15,712 nucleotides of DNA from an uncultured Collinsella sp. (GTDB lineage: Bacteria > Actinomycetota > Coriobacteriia > Coriobacteriales > Coriobacteriaceae), in assembly GCA_900549245.1 (NCBI GenBank), contig URNQ01000019.1, forward strand, positions 1-15,712, given 5' to 3'. Numbering within the stretch: the stretch's first letter is position 1; each line of letters opens with the position of its first letter. This document shows, piece by piece, positions 6,817 to 13,870 of this stretch. The notes beneath the pieces were generated by a model. That model searched no databases, was not told where the DNA came from, and saw nothing but the letters and a program-made list of their open reading frames with translations. Made by a program: the position numbers and the translations under genes.

Positions 6817-7650
6817 ATGGCAGGCCTGTTCAACATCCTTAAGGTCACCGTCAGCGAGGACAAGATCTGCGCGCATGTGCTGGTGAACCCCGGCATGCCG
6901 CTCATGACCTCGGAGGACATCGAGGCTACGGCGCGCGTGTACTACCTGGTACCGGCGATTGCCAAGCACCTGTGCCTGGGCGATTCCGGCCGCGAGTTCC
7001 AGGACTGCATGGGTCAGACCGAGCTCTGCCACCTGCTGGAGCACGTGACGGTCGAGCTCATGAACGAGACCGGTCTTGCCGGTAGCATCTCGTGCGGCCG
7101 CACACGCGTAAGCGAGCATGACGAGCGTGTCTTTGAGGTCGAGCTTTCGTGCCCCGATGACGCACTGGCCATCGGTGCGCTGTCGTCGGCCACCTTTATG
7201 ATGGACTGGGCGTACCTGCACGCCGACCAGCCTGCCCCCGACGTGGAAGGTACGGTCGCGGGCCTGCGCAACCTGGTGCTGGGCATGCGCGCCGAGGCCG
7301 AGGGCAAGGATCCTCACGAGGCCGTCGCCGCTGCGAACGGCGAAGATACTGCCGAGGACGAGGGCGCTGACGAGGGCGATGTGCCGGTCGACGCCGAGGC
7401 CGTTGCCGATGCGACCGCCGAGCCCGTTTCCACCGAGCCCCAGGGCGTCCCCAACTTTGACGACGAGCCCCAGGTGGCGATTGATACCGAGGGCGCGGTT
7501 GCCGAGAACCACGAGGCCTCCGCTGCCGTCTTTGGCGGTGCTGCGACGGTTCCGGTAGGACCTGCGCATGAGGGCGGCCTGCCGCTCGTGGACGGCGCCG
7601 GCGAGGACCCGGGTGCCACGGTGGCCATGCCGGCTATGCCCCAGGAGTAG
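6817..7650 (+). CDS. Stand-alone protein resembling the cyanophycin synthetase N-terminal domain, HxxEH motif
   Basis: A 277-residue protein. Residues about 1-160 look like the N-terminal domain of cyanophycin synthetase (CphA): a CLGDSGREF stretch, then H72-x-x-E75-H76-x-x-x-E80-L, then SCGRTR at 92-97. In CphA the equivalent 'HxxEHxxxEL...GRTR' region belongs to the N domain, which has been described as a metallopeptidase-like third active site that trims cyanophycin to make primers. Here no ATP-grasp or Mur-ligase domain follows; residues about 165-277 are a low-complexity, Asp/Glu/Ala-rich, probably disordered tail. No signal peptide or membrane segment is present. ATG 6817 has an AGGGGAGAG Shine-Dalgarno directly upstream (6806-6814) and follows the CNNM gene by 24 nt. 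No cyanophycin gene is in view. Homology is by motif recognition only, so function (metallopeptidase or binding) is inferred. Confidence 0.6.
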   Translation: MAGLFNILKVTVSEDKICAHVLVNPGMPLMTSEDIEATARVYYLVPAIAKHLCLGDSGREFQDCMGQTELCHLLEHVTVELMNETGLAGSISCGRTRVSEHDERVFEVELSCPDDALAIGALSSATFMMDWAYLHADQPAPDVEGTVAGLRNLVLGMRAEAEGKDPHEAVAAANGEDTAEDEGADEGDVPVDAEAVADATAEPVSTEPQGVPNFDDEPQVAIDTEGAVAENHEASAAVFGGAATVPVGPAHEGGLPLVDGAGEDPGATVAMPAMPQE

Positions 7651-7729
7651 GCCTACGCGTTTATCACCATCACGTACCTGCGCCTTTGCCGTACGCAGAT
7701 GAGCGGAGCGGCAAGCGATGCGCTGCGGG

Positions 7730-7735
7730 TATAAT
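7730..7735 (+). promoter_or_regulatory. TATAAT -10 box of the YtxH/PRC gene pair
   Basis: A perfect TATAAT lies 51 nt before the ATG at 7787; the -35 region is poor. Transcription would start near 7742. The short 5' UTR contains a perfect GGGCAC-CGAC-GTGCCC hairpin (7754-7769) directly before the Shine-Dalgarno AGGAGAGGA (7772-7780). Confidence 0.65.
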
Positions 7736-7786
7736 GGACAGCATTCAAACGGTGGGCACCGACGTGCCCGCAGGAGAGGAATGATC

Positions 7787-8176
7787 ATGGGTAAGACTTT
7801 CAGCTTTGTCTCCGGCGCACTTTTTGGTGCCGCTGCCGGCGCTATTATCGGCGTTGCTCTGGCCCCGCGCTCGGGTGCCGAAACCCGCGCCATGGCTGCC
7901 GATATCGCCAACGACGCCTGGGACAATATGCGCGACACCTACGAGCACAGCGCCGAGGAGGCCCGTGCTGCGGTGAATGACTTTGGCCCGATGGTCGACG
8001 CCAAGACCGACGACCTGCGCGCCAAGGTCGACCTGGCCCGCGAGCGCATGGACCAGCTGCGCGAGCAGCTCAACGACGTCATTTCGGGCGGCAACGTGAC
8101 GCCTGCCGCCGACGTCGTGGTCGAGAACGCCGTCGAGGCTGATGCCGAGGCTGCGGAGCCCTCGACCGAGGCATAA
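7787..8176 (+). CDS. YtxH domain membrane-anchored protein
   Basis: A 129-residue protein. Residues about 7-27 form a Gly/Ala-rich membrane segment followed by the ALAPRSGAETR signature of the YtxH family. Residues about 35-105 are a charged helix with coiled-coil character, and the tail is Ala/Glu-rich. YtxH proteins are small inner-membrane proteins linked to general stress in Firmicutes, without known enzymatic activity. ATGs at 7781 and 7787 are in frame; 7787 is chosen since the Shine-Dalgarno AGGAGAGGA ends at 7780, too close for 7781. A longer in-frame start at 7718 would precede the -10 box and is rejected. The stop codon TAA overlaps the next ATG by one nucleotide (TAATG), so the two genes are translationally coupled. 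Confidence 0.85.
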   Translation: MGKTFSFVSGALFGAAAGAIIGVALAPRSGAETRAMAADIANDAWDNMRDTYEHSAEEARAAVNDFGPMVDAKTDDLRAKVDLARERMDQLREQLNDVISGGNVTPAADVVVENAVEADAEAAEPSTEA

Positions 8177-8931
8177 TGCGCGCCGGGGATTTTGTCGGCG
8201 CCAAGATCTATCGCAAGCCTACCGAGGACAAGCGCACCAAAAAGGACGGCACGCCGCGCAGCCCTAAAAAGCTCGGAAAGATTCACTTTCCGGTCTTTAC
8301 CCCGGGCGGTACGCGCGTGGTCGGCTTTATGGTCCGCCAGTCCGATATCGCGGGCATGATCGAGCGTCCCGACCGATTCGTAGCGCTCGACGCCATTGGT
8401 GTCTACGAGGGCGCCATTGCGGTCGATGACGTCAAGGACACGTACGATGCCGCCGCCGCCAAGCGCCTCGACATCAACCTGGACGATTGCATCATCTGGG
8501 TCGGTATGGACGTGCGCACGGAATCGGGTGACGTCGTGGGCTATTGCTCGGACGTTGAGTTCAAGCCGCGCTCGGGCATCGTGCAGGCATTCTATGTGAC
8601 CGCCGGTGCTGCTTCGAGTGTTTTGGTTGGTGACACGCAGGTGCCGCCGACGATGCTGCGCGGCTACGAGAACGGCGCGATGATTGTCTCGGACGAGGTC
8701 AAGGCGCTCGGGGATTCGGGCGGCGCGGCCGCCAAGGCTGCCGAGGCCAGTGTCGTGGTGGGCGATAAGGTCAAGAAGGGCGCCAAGGTGCTCGATGACA
8801 AGGGGTCGGTTGCCGTGGACAAGGGCAGTCGCGCACTGGGCAAGCAGCTCGGCAAGACGCGCGGCATGTTCAAGGCCTTTAAGGACGAATACCAAAAGGC
8901 GAGCGGAGGCTCGTCAAAAGCTACAAAATAG
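8176..8931 (+). CDS. PRC-barrel domain protein
   Basis: A 251-residue soluble protein. Two PRC-barrel-like modules can be seen: residues about 1-105 (GAKIYRKP ... LGKIHFPVFTPGG ... VVGFMVRQSDIAG) and about 108-190 (a 'G-x-x-V-G-Y-x-S-D-V-E-F' strand pattern followed by GIVQAFYV). Residues about 191-251 are Lys/Ala/Gly-rich and likely disordered. PRC barrels are small beta-barrels found in RimM, in photosynthetic reaction centre H subunits and in many unassigned actinobacterial proteins, where they bind partners or membranes. The start overlaps the YtxH stop by one base, which suggests that the two proteins act together, perhaps at the membrane. The MgtE-like protein encoded at 10738 has a similar N-terminal module. 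Confidence 0.7.
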   Translation: MRAGDFVGAKIYRKPTEDKRTKKDGTPRSPKKLGKIHFPVFTPGGTRVVGFMVRQSDIAGMIERPDRFVALDAIGVYEGAIAVDDVKDTYDAAAAKRLDINLDDCIIWVGMDVRTESGDVVGYCSDVEFKPRSGIVQAFYVTAGAASSVLVGDTQVPPTMLRGYENGAMIVSDEVKALGDSGGAAAKAAEASVVVGDKVKKGAKVLDDKGSVAVDKGSRALGKQLGKTRGMFKAFKDEYQKASGGSSKATK

Positions 8932-8951
8932 CGACGTACCAAATGATGGGA

Positions 8952-8983
8952 GGCAAGCCGGAGACCTGTTGCTCCGGCTTGCC
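8952..8983 (+). terminator. Perfect 12-bp hairpin, weak terminator or attenuator
   Basis: GGCAAGCCGGAG (8952-8963) pairs exactly with CTCCGGCTTGCC (8972-8983) around an 8-nt loop. The following bases (GTGTTTATG) are only moderately T-rich, so termination may be partial. The deacetylase-like gene begins 20 nt downstream, without a recognisable promoter in between, which fits read-through. Confidence 0.6.
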
Positions 8984-9003
8984 GTGTTTATGGGGGAGGG
9001 CAC

Positions 9004-10410
9004 ATGCGCCAAAACGGATCCAACTTAAACGGGCGTTCGGGTGCGCGTCCGACGGCGCGCCGCGACCTGGGGCAGCTGCCCAGCGGTCAGCGCCGCCGTC
9101 GCCGTAAGCCCGGCGCGATGTACCTCAACCATAGCCGCGGGTTTAGCGACCGCAGCGCGCGCATCGGCAACGGGCGCTCGCCGCGCCGACCGTCCCGTCT
9201 GCCCTATGCGCTCATCGCCGTGGGTTGCGCACTCGTACTGTTTATCGCCGCCGTCGTGGGCTACGTCAACCGCAGCGTGGACGTGGAACTCAACGGGCAA
9301 AAGACCGCGGTGCGCGTGGGCTCTACGCTGCAGAATCTCATCGACGACCAGGAGTTGACTGACACCTACGACGCAGGCGACCTGCTAGCCGTCGATGACA
9401 GCGTGCTCAAGCGCCATGGCGGCGAAAAGCTGTCGGTTAAGGTGGACGGCAAGCGCATAAAACAGGGCAAATGGGATAGCCGCGAACTTGAGGGTGGCGA
9501 GAAGGTGACGGTCAAGGATGGCCGTAACACCTACGAGAAGCATGAGGTTCAGGCTACGGTTATCGAGCCCAAGCTCAAGGTCGAGGGCACGGGCGCTATC
9601 GAGTATGTGCAGACGTGGGGCGTTCAGGGCCGCTCCGAGGTGTGGGTTGGTGAGCAGTCGGGCAAGACGCAGGACCGCGGCGAGGTTGTGCCCGCTACCG
9701 ATTGCGTCGTTGCGTGCGCGAGCGTGGCGCCCAAGGGCAACGAAAAGTACGTGGCGCTGACGTTTGATGAGGGCCCGAGCGGAGCGACCAAGCAGATTTT
9801 GCAGGTACTCAAGGAAAAGGGCGTCACCGCGACGTTCTTCCTTTCGGGCGATGCGGCCGAGGCCTCGCCTGCCACGGCCAAGGCGATTGTCGATGCCGGG
9901 TGCGAAATTGGATCCAACAGCTACAGCGACGATTCGCTCAAGGGTCAGGACCGTGAGACGGTACGCGAGCAGATCACGAAAGGCACCGATGCGATTAAGT
10001 CGGCGACCGGCGTGAAGACGATGCTGCTGCGTGCTCCCTACGCTGCCTTTGACGAGCAAAACTGGATTGATGCGATGGACCTGGTCTCCGCCGTGGTCTC
10101 GTGGAATATTGACTCGGGCGACTGGCTGCTCAACGGTGCCGACGAGCAGGTCTCGACGGTGCTCGATTCGGTGACGCCGGGCAATATCGTGCTGCTCACC
10201 GATAGAGATGAATGCGCCGAGCAGACGCTCGAGGCGCTGCCGCAGATTATCGATGGCCTTGTCGCCGACGGCTACAAGATCGTGACGCTCAGCGACCTGA
10301 TTAAGACGGACACGTCACTGAGCAAAAAGCTTACCTCGCTGACGAAGGCCACCATGCCCAAGGACGCCGTGTTCCCCCAACTTGCCGAGGACGATGACAC
10401 CACAGAGTAG
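9004..10410 (+). CDS. Membrane-anchored polysaccharide deacetylase-like protein with altered active site
   Basis: A 468-residue protein: an Arg-rich cytoplasmic N-terminus (1-66), one membrane segment (67-88), an extracellular DUF348/G5-like region (about 90-235) and a NodB-type polysaccharide deacetylase domain (about 250-440). The family acts on peptidoglycan or other wall glycans. The fold motifs are recognisable, but key residues differ. TFDDGP is TFDEGP (Asp255 kept, metal Asp replaced by Glu256). The metal-binding histidines of 'EIGNHTYSH' are Asn305 and Asp309. The catalytic His of 'LLHD' is Thr399. R-x-P-Y (Arg343 to Tyr346) and DSGDW (370-374) remain. It is therefore probably inactive as a metal-dependent deacetylase and may bind glycan or sense the wall. 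ATG 9004 follows GGGGGAGGG (8991-9000). No frameshift is seen, so it is a conserved reading frame rather than a pseudogene. Confidence 0.82.
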   Translation: MRQNGSNLNGRSGARPTARRDLGQLPSGQRRRRRKPGAMYLNHSRGFSDRSARIGNGRSPRRPSRLPYALIAVGCALVLFIAAVVGYVNRSVDVELNGQKTAVRVGSTLQNLIDDQELTDTYDAGDLLAVDDSVLKRHGGEKLSVKVDGKRIKQGKWDSRELEGGEKVTVKDGRNTYEKHEVQATVIEPKLKVEGTGAIEYVQTWGVQGRSEVWVGEQSGKTQDRGEVVPATDCVVACASVAPKGNEKYVALTFDEGPSGATKQILQVLKEKGVTATFFLSGDAAEASPATAKAIVDAGCEIGSNSYSDDSLKGQDRETVREQITKGTDAIKSATGVKTMLLRAPYAAFDEQNWIDAMDLVSAVVSWNIDSGDWLLNGADEQVSTVLDSVTPGNIVLLTDRDECAEQTLEALPQIIDGLVADGYKIVTLSDLIKTDTSLSKKLTSLTKATMPKDAVFPQLAEDDDTTE

Positions 10411-10446
10411 TCATTGGGTAGTCGTTTAAGAACGCCCCCAATGGCT
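10411..10446. repeat. Second copy of the TCATTGGG palindromic repeat
   Basis: CATTGGG (10412-10418) pairs with CCCAATG (10437-10443). The interior AGTCGTTTAAGAACG (10420-10434) is the exact reverse complement of CGTTCTTAAACGACT at 1799-1813. As at 1788, the element abuts a stop codon in the context GAGTAGTCATTGGG. It looks like a palindromic element that lost most of one arm; it may act as a weak 3' hairpin for the deacetylase-like gene. Confidence 0.7.
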
Positions 10447-10521
10447 ATGTCACGGATGCGTCAGCGTTTGGTATGCCTGCAATGTGCAGCGCATAAATTC
10501 GATGCCGCAGGGCGATGCTGA

Positions 10522-10530
10522 TGCTATAGT
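10522..10530 (+). promoter_or_regulatory. Extended -10 promoter of the Mg transport operon
   Basis: TGCTATAGT fits the extended -10 pattern TGnTATAAT with one mismatch; this class does not need a good -35, and none is seen. Transcription would start near 10537, giving a leader of about 200 nt before the MgtE-like start at 10738. Confidence 0.6.
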
Positions 10531-10536
10531 TACTGC

Positions 10537-10737
10537 GGTTAATGAGGGTCAAGAGAAAGGTTACAGGTGAAATCCAAACCTCGACCATACAGTCGATGAC
10601 CCCATGCAGGTGCTTTTGCGCATGCACGGGGTGTAAGCGTCGAGCGGCGTGCCGCCCGCGCATGCGTATACATATCCAGAAGCCCCCGGATGCCGCACGC
10701 GCGGCCGCGTCCGGAGGAATAATGATGGGGAGCACCA
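10537..10737 (+). promoter_or_regulatory. Structured leader RNA of the Mg transport operon, class not recognised
   Basis: This stretch of about 200 nt has no convincing gene apart from the 10-codon ORF at 10722. It contains GGGTC (10546-10550) able to pair with GACCC (10598-10602), closing AGGTT/AACCT (10558-10562, 10577-10581) and TCGAC/GTCGA (10581-10585, 10592-10596). An alternative long hairpin joins ACCCC (10599-10603) with GGGGT (10628-10632), with UGCA/UGCA and GUGC/GCGC inside. A GCGG/CCGC hairpin follows at 10644-10655. Finally CCCCCGGA (10683-10690) pairs with TCCGGAGG (10710-10717), masking the Shine-Dalgarno. Competing folds ahead of a Mg transporter suggest Mg2+-responsive control. 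I could not fit it to the conserved M-box (ykoK) core by eye. Confidence 0.5.
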
Positions 10738-10754
10738 TTGAATTATCTGAGTGA
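10722..10754 (+). CDS. Possible 10-codon leader ORF overlapping the MgtE-like start
   Basis: ATG 10722 (or 10725) follows a good Shine-Dalgarno GGAGG (10713-10717) and encodes MMGSTIELSE before TGA at 10752-10754. It overlaps the TTG start of the MgtE-like gene in another frame by 17 nt. The MgtE-like frame has a TGA at 10723, so this Shine-Dalgarno cannot directly serve that gene from an ATG. Ribosomes ending at 10754 could reinitiate at TTG 10738, making a coupled leader peptide. A longer version of this frame back to 10542 lacks a ribosome-binding site. Expression is unproven. Confidence 0.4.
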   Translation: MMGSTIELSE

Positions 10755-12582
10755 GATGCTCAAATTGCCGGTCTTGGACGTCGACGGCGAAAAGCTCGGC
10801 GTGGTCAACGATTTTGGCATTGCTACCGGCGAAGTTTTTCCGCACGTGACGTCGCTCGCGTTCCGCGGCCCCGGCAAGACGCCGTTTATGATCAGCTGGC
10901 GCAAATGGGTCGACCGTATCGATGAGACGGGCGTGTATCTCAATACGTCTGCCACCAACATTCGCTTCTCGTACCTGCAGCCGACCGAGCTCCTGCTGGC
11001 GCGCGACGTGCTCAACAAGCAGATCGTCGACACGCAGGGCATGAAGGTCGTGCGCGTCAACGACATCAAGTTTTCCATGTCGGGCGAAAACCAGCTGCGC
11101 CTGTTGGGTGCCGAGGTCGGTGCCCGCGGTCTGCTACGTGCAATCAGCCCCGCGCTCGAGCACGTCGTCGAAGGCTTTATGAAGCACCTGGGCAAGCCGC
11201 TCCGCGAGGACATCATCGCTTGGTCCTACATGGACCTGCTCGACCGCTCGACCAAGAACATTCAACTCTCGGTGTCGCACAAGACGCTCGGCGAGCTGCA
11301 CCCTGCCGACATCGCCGACATTATCGAGCAGCTCGACCCGCGCCTACGTGCGCAGGTGTTTGCGCAGCTCGATACCGCCCAGGCAGCCGAGGCCATCTCG
11401 GAGTTCGATGACGACGAGCTTATGACCGAGATGCTCGAGGGCCTGTCCGACACGGACGCATCGTCGATGCTGGCCATGATGGACCCGGACGACGCCGCCG
11501 ACCTGATCGACGAGCTCGATTACGAGAAGGCCGAGAAGCTCCTGCGCCTGATGGGCGTCAAGGAGGAGAAGGCGATTCGTAACCTGCTAGGGTATGAGGA
11601 CAACACCGCCGGCCGCATCATGACCTCGGAGTTTGTCTCCCTGCCCGCTACGGCAACGGTCGGTGACGCCATCGAGGCGATTCGCGAGCTCGACGAGGAC
11701 TTCGAGAGCGTCTACTACGTCTATACCGAGGATCCGAGCGGCATGCTGACCGGTGTGCTTTCGCTGCGCACGCTGATCGTAGCCGATCGCGACGCCACGC
11801 TGGGTCAGCTGGCCTATCGCGACCTGGTCTACGTGTCGCCCGACGAGGACCAGGAAGACGTGACGGACGAGATGACCAAGTACGACCTGGTTGCCATCCC
11901 TGTCTGCGACGAGAACCGTCATATCCTTGGTATCGTGACCTTCGACGACGCCATGGACGTTATCGCCGAGGAGCATCAGGAGGACCTGCAGATCGCCGGT
12001 GTCGGCTCGGGCGACAGCGCGTCGGACGACTCGACGAACGTGCTCAGCTGGTTCGTGCATCGCCAGTACTGGGTTGTTGTATGGGGCATCGCATCGTGCA
12101 TCATGGCGACCGTGCTGGGAACGGCGCTCGGCTCCGCGCATCTGGTGGTGTTCCCCATGTGCGCCATGCCGCTCGTGCTGCTGGCGGCCTCGCGCATGGT
12201 GTCGTTCGTCAAGAACTACTTCCTGGAGTATGACGGTCACGACGACGAGCCCAAGCCGTATCTGGGGTTCTTCTTCCAGAGCACGGGCATGGGCCTGATT
12301 CTGTCACTCGTGACCTACCTGTGCGCCCAGCTGGTGCGCACCGCTGCGTTCCCCGATGCGTCCATGTTTGAGGAGCAACTCTTTACCGGGTGTTTTAATA
12401 TCGCTGCCATCATTTGCCTGGTTGGCAACATGAGTGCCGTGATTTACCTGATGGTGCTGTTCTGGCGTGACGAGCATGACCTCAACACGTCGGGCACCGC
12501 CATGAACGTCATTGCCGTCATGATCTCGTGTGTGGCGTATTGCATCGCCGCGGTGCTGCTCGCCATGTCAGTCATGGGTTAG
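10738..12582 (+). CDS. MgtE-like protein: PRC-like N-terminus, MgtE_N, CBS pair, divergent membrane domain
   Basis: A 614-residue protein. Residues about 1-150 are two PRC-barrel-like modules; about 185-290 an MgtE_N helical repeat domain (LHPADIADIIEQLDP at 187-201, then acidic DDDELMTEMLEGL and MDPDDAADLIDEL); about 293-420 a CBS pair; about 448-614 four to five membrane segments. MgtE_N and CBS sense cytoplasmic Mg2+ in MgtE channels. The membrane part is unusual: the GNxGxQ hallmark of MgtE and its order of helices are not recognisable, so channel activity is doubtful. It may instead be a Mg2+ sensor or partner for the transporter encoded 8 nt downstream. The start is TTG 10738 with GGGGAG at 10727-10732; a stop at 10723 excludes upstream starts. 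The first in-frame ATG would remove only six residues. Confidence 0.8.
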   Translation: MNYLSEMLKLPVLDVDGEKLGVVNDFGIATGEVFPHVTSLAFRGPGKTPFMISWRKWVDRIDETGVYLNTSATNIRFSYLQPTELLLARDVLNKQIVDTQGMKVVRVNDIKFSMSGENQLRLLGAEVGARGLLRAISPALEHVVEGFMKHLGKPLREDIIAWSYMDLLDRSTKNIQLSVSHKTLGELHPADIADIIEQLDPRLRAQVFAQLDTAQAAEAISEFDDDELMTEMLEGLSDTDASSMLAMMDPDDAADLIDELDYEKAEKLLRLMGVKEEKAIRNLLGYEDNTAGRIMTSEFVSLPATATVGDAIEAIRELDEDFESVYYVYTEDPSGMLTGVLSLRTLIVADRDATLGQLAYRDLVYVSPDEDQEDVTDEMTKYDLVAIPVCDENRHILGIVTFDDAMDVIAEEHQEDLQIAGVGSGDSASDDSTNVLSWFVHRQYWVVVWGIASCIMATVLGTALGSAHLVVFPMCAMPLVLLAASRMVSFVKNYFLEYDGHDDEPKPYLGFFFQSTGMGLILSLVTYLCAQLVRTAAFPDASMFEEQLFTGCFNIAAIICLVGNMSAVIYLMVLFWRDEHDLNTSGTAMNVIAVMISCVAYCIAAVLLAMSVMG

Positions 12583-12590
12583 GTGGTCGA

Positions 12591-13853
12591 GTGCAAAATA
12601 CCAAGCAAAAGTCGGGCACCAAGCAAAAGCTGACCATCGCGGCCATCTTTGGCGCTATGGGTCCCGGTCTGCTGGCGGCGCTTTCGGGCAATGACGCCGG
12701 CGGCATTGCAACGTATTCCAGTGCGGGTGCCAGCTATGGCTACAAGATGCTCTGGATGCTTCCCGTCATGACTGTGCTGCTCATCGTGACGCAGGAGACC
12801 GCGGCGCGCTGCGGCTGCGTCACGGGTAAGGGCCTGGCATCGCTCATTCGCGAGCGCTTTGGCGTGCGCAAGAGTGTACTTGCTATGGCGGCGCTGTTGA
12901 TCGCCAACACGGCTGTGACCATTTCGGAGTTTGCGGGCATCGCCAGCGGTCTTGCTCTCTTTGGCGTGCCGGCGAGCATCTCGGTGCCGTTGGTGGCGCT
13001 GCTGGTATGGATGCTTACCATGTCGGGTAGTTTCCAGCGCATCGAGAAGATTCTGCTGCTGGTGAGCTGCGTGTTCGTGACCTATATCGTCGCCGCGTTT
13101 ATGGCTGGCCCCAACTGGGGTGAGGTCGCGGTCGACCTGGTCGTGCCTAACATTCAAAATGACCCTAGCTACGTGTCGCTCGTGGTCGCAACGATCGGTA
13201 CCACCATCGCGCCGTGGATGATTTTCTTGGCGCAGAACAACGTGGTCGATAAGAACGCGGGCGAGGACGACATCGTGCTGCAGCGTATTGATACCGTGAG
13301 CGGCTCGATCGCTGCTGATATCATTGCGGGCTTTATTATCATCACGACCGGTACGGTGTTGTTCCCGGCGGGTATTCAGATTAGCGATGCCGCCGATGCT
13401 GCCCGCGCGCTGGAGCCTATTGCGGGTCAGTGGTCCACGGTACTGTTTGCCTCGGGCCTGGTCGCGGCGAGCTTCTTGGCCGCCTGCGTGCTGCCGGGCG
13501 TTACGTCGAGCGCTATCTGCGAGGCATTTGGCTGGGAGCGCGGTGCCGACCGCAGCTGGGACGAGGCCCCGGTCTATCGCGGCATCATTACGGCCATCAT
13601 CGGTATCTCTGCCGTGCTGGTGCTTATGCCCGGCGTCGATCTGTTCCAGATTATGATGACCTCGCAGGTCATCAATGGCGTGCTGCTGCCCGTGGTTCTG
13701 GTGTTCCAGGTGGTTATTGCCGCTGACCGTCACATTATGGGCACTAACCGCAACGGCCGCGTGTGGAATGTGCTCACTTGGGCGACTATCGGTGTGATTA
13801 CGGTGCTGACGGTCGTCATGTTTGTTCTGCAGGCGATGGGTTACAGCGCTTAG
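12591..13853 (+). CDS. NRAMP family divalent cation transporter of the NRMT (Mg2+) type
   Basis: A 420-residue membrane protein with 11 or so segments and the NRAMP fold: GPGLLAALSGNDAGG in helix 1 and GTTIAPWMIFLAQN in helix 6. The metal site differs from classical MntH: DPGN in helix 1 is D35-A-G-G38, and MPH in helix 6 is A207-P-W209. Loss of the Met that favours transition metals, together with changed helix 1, is what is known for NRAMP-related Mg transporters (NRMTs), described in Clostridium and structurally in the coriobacterium Eggerthella lenta, which carry Mg2+ and Mn2+ without proton coupling. GTG 12591 is chosen because AGGTGG (12581-12586) is 4 nt upstream and the family N-terminus fits; ATG 12528 would add residues lying inside the MgtE-like gene. 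It is 8 nt after that gene, clearly one operon, and ends at a strong terminator. Confidence 0.87.
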   Translation: MQNTKQKSGTKQKLTIAAIFGAMGPGLLAALSGNDAGGIATYSSAGASYGYKMLWMLPVMTVLLIVTQETAARCGCVTGKGLASLIRERFGVRKSVLAMAALLIANTAVTISEFAGIASGLALFGVPASISVPLVALLVWMLTMSGSFQRIEKILLLVSCVFVTYIVAAFMAGPNWGEVAVDLVVPNIQNDPSYVSLVVATIGTTIAPWMIFLAQNNVVDKNAGEDDIVLQRIDTVSGSIAADIIAGFIIITTGTVLFPAGIQISDAADAARALEPIAGQWSTVLFASGLVAASFLAACVLPGVTSSAICEAFGWERGADRSWDEAPVYRGIITAIIGISAVLVLMPGVDLFQIMMTSQVINGVLLPVVLVFQVVIAADRHIMGTNRNGRVWNVLTWATIGVITVLTVVMFVLQAMGYSA

Positions 13854-13870
13854 CGCCTCTTTTGGACTCC

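Noticed and set aside
5359..7938. Minus-strand open frame of 859 codons across three plus-strand genes
   Set aside because: It is antisense to the CNNM gene, the CphA-N-like gene and the YtxH start, all supported by family motifs. The translation is Arg/His/Gly-rich with no recognisable domain, as expected from the GC-rich codon pattern of the other strand.
10545..10605. Resemblance of the GGTGAAATCC stretch to a cobalamin riboswitch
   Set aside because: Other conserved B12 boxes are not recognisable and the downstream gene is a Mg transporter; treated as chance.
10542..10721. Longer 70-codon version of the leader ORF
   Set aside because: The start lacks a Shine-Dalgarno and the peptide is Arg/Cys-rich without likeness to known proteins; only the last ten codons have a good start signal.
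12579..13733. Minus-strand open frame of 384 codons
   Set aside because: Antisense shadow of the NRMT gene; very rich in His/Arg/Gln, with no domain.
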